In this document: positions 63,508-64,000 of the stretch, piece after piece
Position numbering within the stretch: position 1 is the first letter of the stretch
Layout: each line of letters opens with the position of its first letter
Assembly: GCF_010882175.1 (NCBI RefSeq)
Contig: NZ_WKLH01000001.1
Coordinates: 885,464-949,463, forward strand
Origin: Mangrovibacterium lignilyticum
Lineage (GTDB): Bacteria > Bacteroidota > Bacteroidia > Bacteroidales > Prolixibacteraceae
DNA length: 64,000 nucleotides
Reading direction: 5' to 3'
The notes under the pieces: model-generated
Databases searched by the model: none
The model's input: the letters and a program-made list of their open reading frames with translations, nothing else
What the model was told of the DNA's origin: nothing
Made by a program: the position numbers and the translations under genes

Positions 63508-63932
63508 ACCAGCAAAGCACTTGTCCGTTGAAAAGAAAAATAGGCTATGTAAAATAATTGAACGGGATGTTGTAAATTGAGCGGTGAAAACGCCAGTATC
63601 GCAAGCCTGCCTAATAGCGGGATCTATTTACCTGGTAGGTATCTACCGACGTTGGCGGTCATTCCCCCTATCAAGAAACCTCGATTAATTTCTTTTGCTA
63701 ACATATAGTTAACACCACTCTACCCTGAATATTGTAAATTGTAAAACAAACAACAGAGCCGACAGAAAACAGCGCATATTTTCTTCAGCCTGCTGCTCTC
63801 AACCGGATCGTTGACCTAAGCAGGCGAGTCAAAAAGCCCAAAACATAAATGGGAAAACCGTTGACTGCGAACCGTTAGAACCGCCCTCGGACTATCAGTC
63901 GCTTTAGAGAACGGCCGTTACGTATTGCGAAC
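63508..63932. other. Gene-free leader region with a two-part hairpin
   Basis: 425 bp without a gene. A small GGTAG/CTACC hairpin lies near 63640. At 63788-63825 GCCTGCT/AGCAGGC encloses a symmetric internal loop and TCAAC/GTTGA with loop CGGATC, a plausible structured RNA in the leader of the last gene. Confidence 0.4.
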
Positions 63933-64000
63933 ATGAACAAACAAACGTGGCGCATTCCGGCTATCGGAAATACCGAACAGCTGCCAAAACTTAGTGATTA
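63933..64000 (+). CDS. Start of an unidentified gene running off the window
   Basis: ATG at 63933 opens a frame reading MNKQTWRIPAIGNTEQLPKL and still open at the last full codon (the final two bases are TA, so the next could be Tyr or a stop). Not recognised. The start context CGAACATGAA is identical to that of the beta-barrel gene at 43112. Confidence 0.35.
   Translation, partial: MNKQTWRIPAIGNTEQLPKLSD

Noticed and set aside
63182-63580. Six overlapping reading frames of 79-115 residues on both strands
   Set aside because: They all arise from the 41-bp tandem repeat, whose period shifts the frame at each unit; the proteins are the same bases read in rotation.

Overview
This 64 kb window is chromosomal DNA of a member of the Bacteroidota. 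Several intergenic regions carry the Bacteroidota sigma-factor -7 element TAnnTTTG, Shine-Dalgarno sites are mostly absent, and several families are characteristic of the phylum (DUF4492, DUF6261, HU-related protein, fused CcoN/CcoO). Gene content suggests a facultatively aerobic, probably marine or sediment, Marinilabiliales/Prolixibacteraceae-like organism; the family-level guess is inference. No tRNA, rRNA, CRISPR array, phage module or intact transposase was seen.

Layout. 23-8185 (minus): argR - GNAT acetyltransferase - argG - argC - argD - proC - proB - proA, a joint arginine/proline cluster. Diverging from argR is carAB (8437-12810). Between them lie an ARG-box operator on the argR start site, divergent promoters, a palindrome, and a carA leader containing an Arg-containing mini-ORF laid over an intrinsic terminator. 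12879-16824: aquaporin, a DUF502 membrane protein, and a NatAB-type ABC exporter. 16888-17968: cysK preceded by a 26-codon leader peptide with a Cys run, an antiterminator and a terminator, which is a complete-looking attenuator and the most striking find. 18220-24125: Ppx/GppA phosphatase, a sigma-54 activator without a DNA-binding domain, and two convergent membrane glycosyltransferases. 24394-30268: coaD, a TlpA-like lipid-exported protein, NUDIX, pyrE, SRPBCC, and mnmH-selD (tRNA selenouridine). 30400-35908: hemerythrin/RIC-like protein with a coupled LuxR regulator, S41 lipoprotein protease, gluconate permease, BirA. 36030-41684: rsfS-ftsH-LUD-DUF2007-cdsA and psd-pssA (ribosome dormancy, membrane proteolysis, phospholipid synthesis). 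41957-42496: an HU-like gene bracketed by a perfect 14-bp inverted repeat. 43112-61049: three terminal oxidases in a row: cytochrome bd (DUF4492-cydA-cydB plus a 43-residue single-pass peptide), cbb3 (ccoI, ccoS, ccoNO, ccoQ, ccoP, ccoG, ccoH, a TauE/SafE protein) and an A2-type caa3 (SCO1, subunits I, III, IV, II-cytochrome c, heme O synthase). 61117-64000: DUF302 and HMA metal-linked proteins, a dispersed CGTCAT..GCGAGG-type repeat, a DUF6261 gene, a 41-bp minisatellite and the start of a gene that runs off the window.

How the parts work together. ArgR, the ARG box and the carA leader would match carbamoyl phosphate and arginine synthesis to arginine supply, while the Cys leader would match cysteine synthase to charged tRNA-Cys. 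The oxidase block gives respiration over a wide oxygen range: bd and cbb3 at low oxygen, caa3 at high oxygen, with the copper-handling assembly genes (CcoI, SCO1, TauE/SafE-like, HMA protein) alongside. Arginine genes argB, argF (or the succinyl variant) and argH are not in the window.
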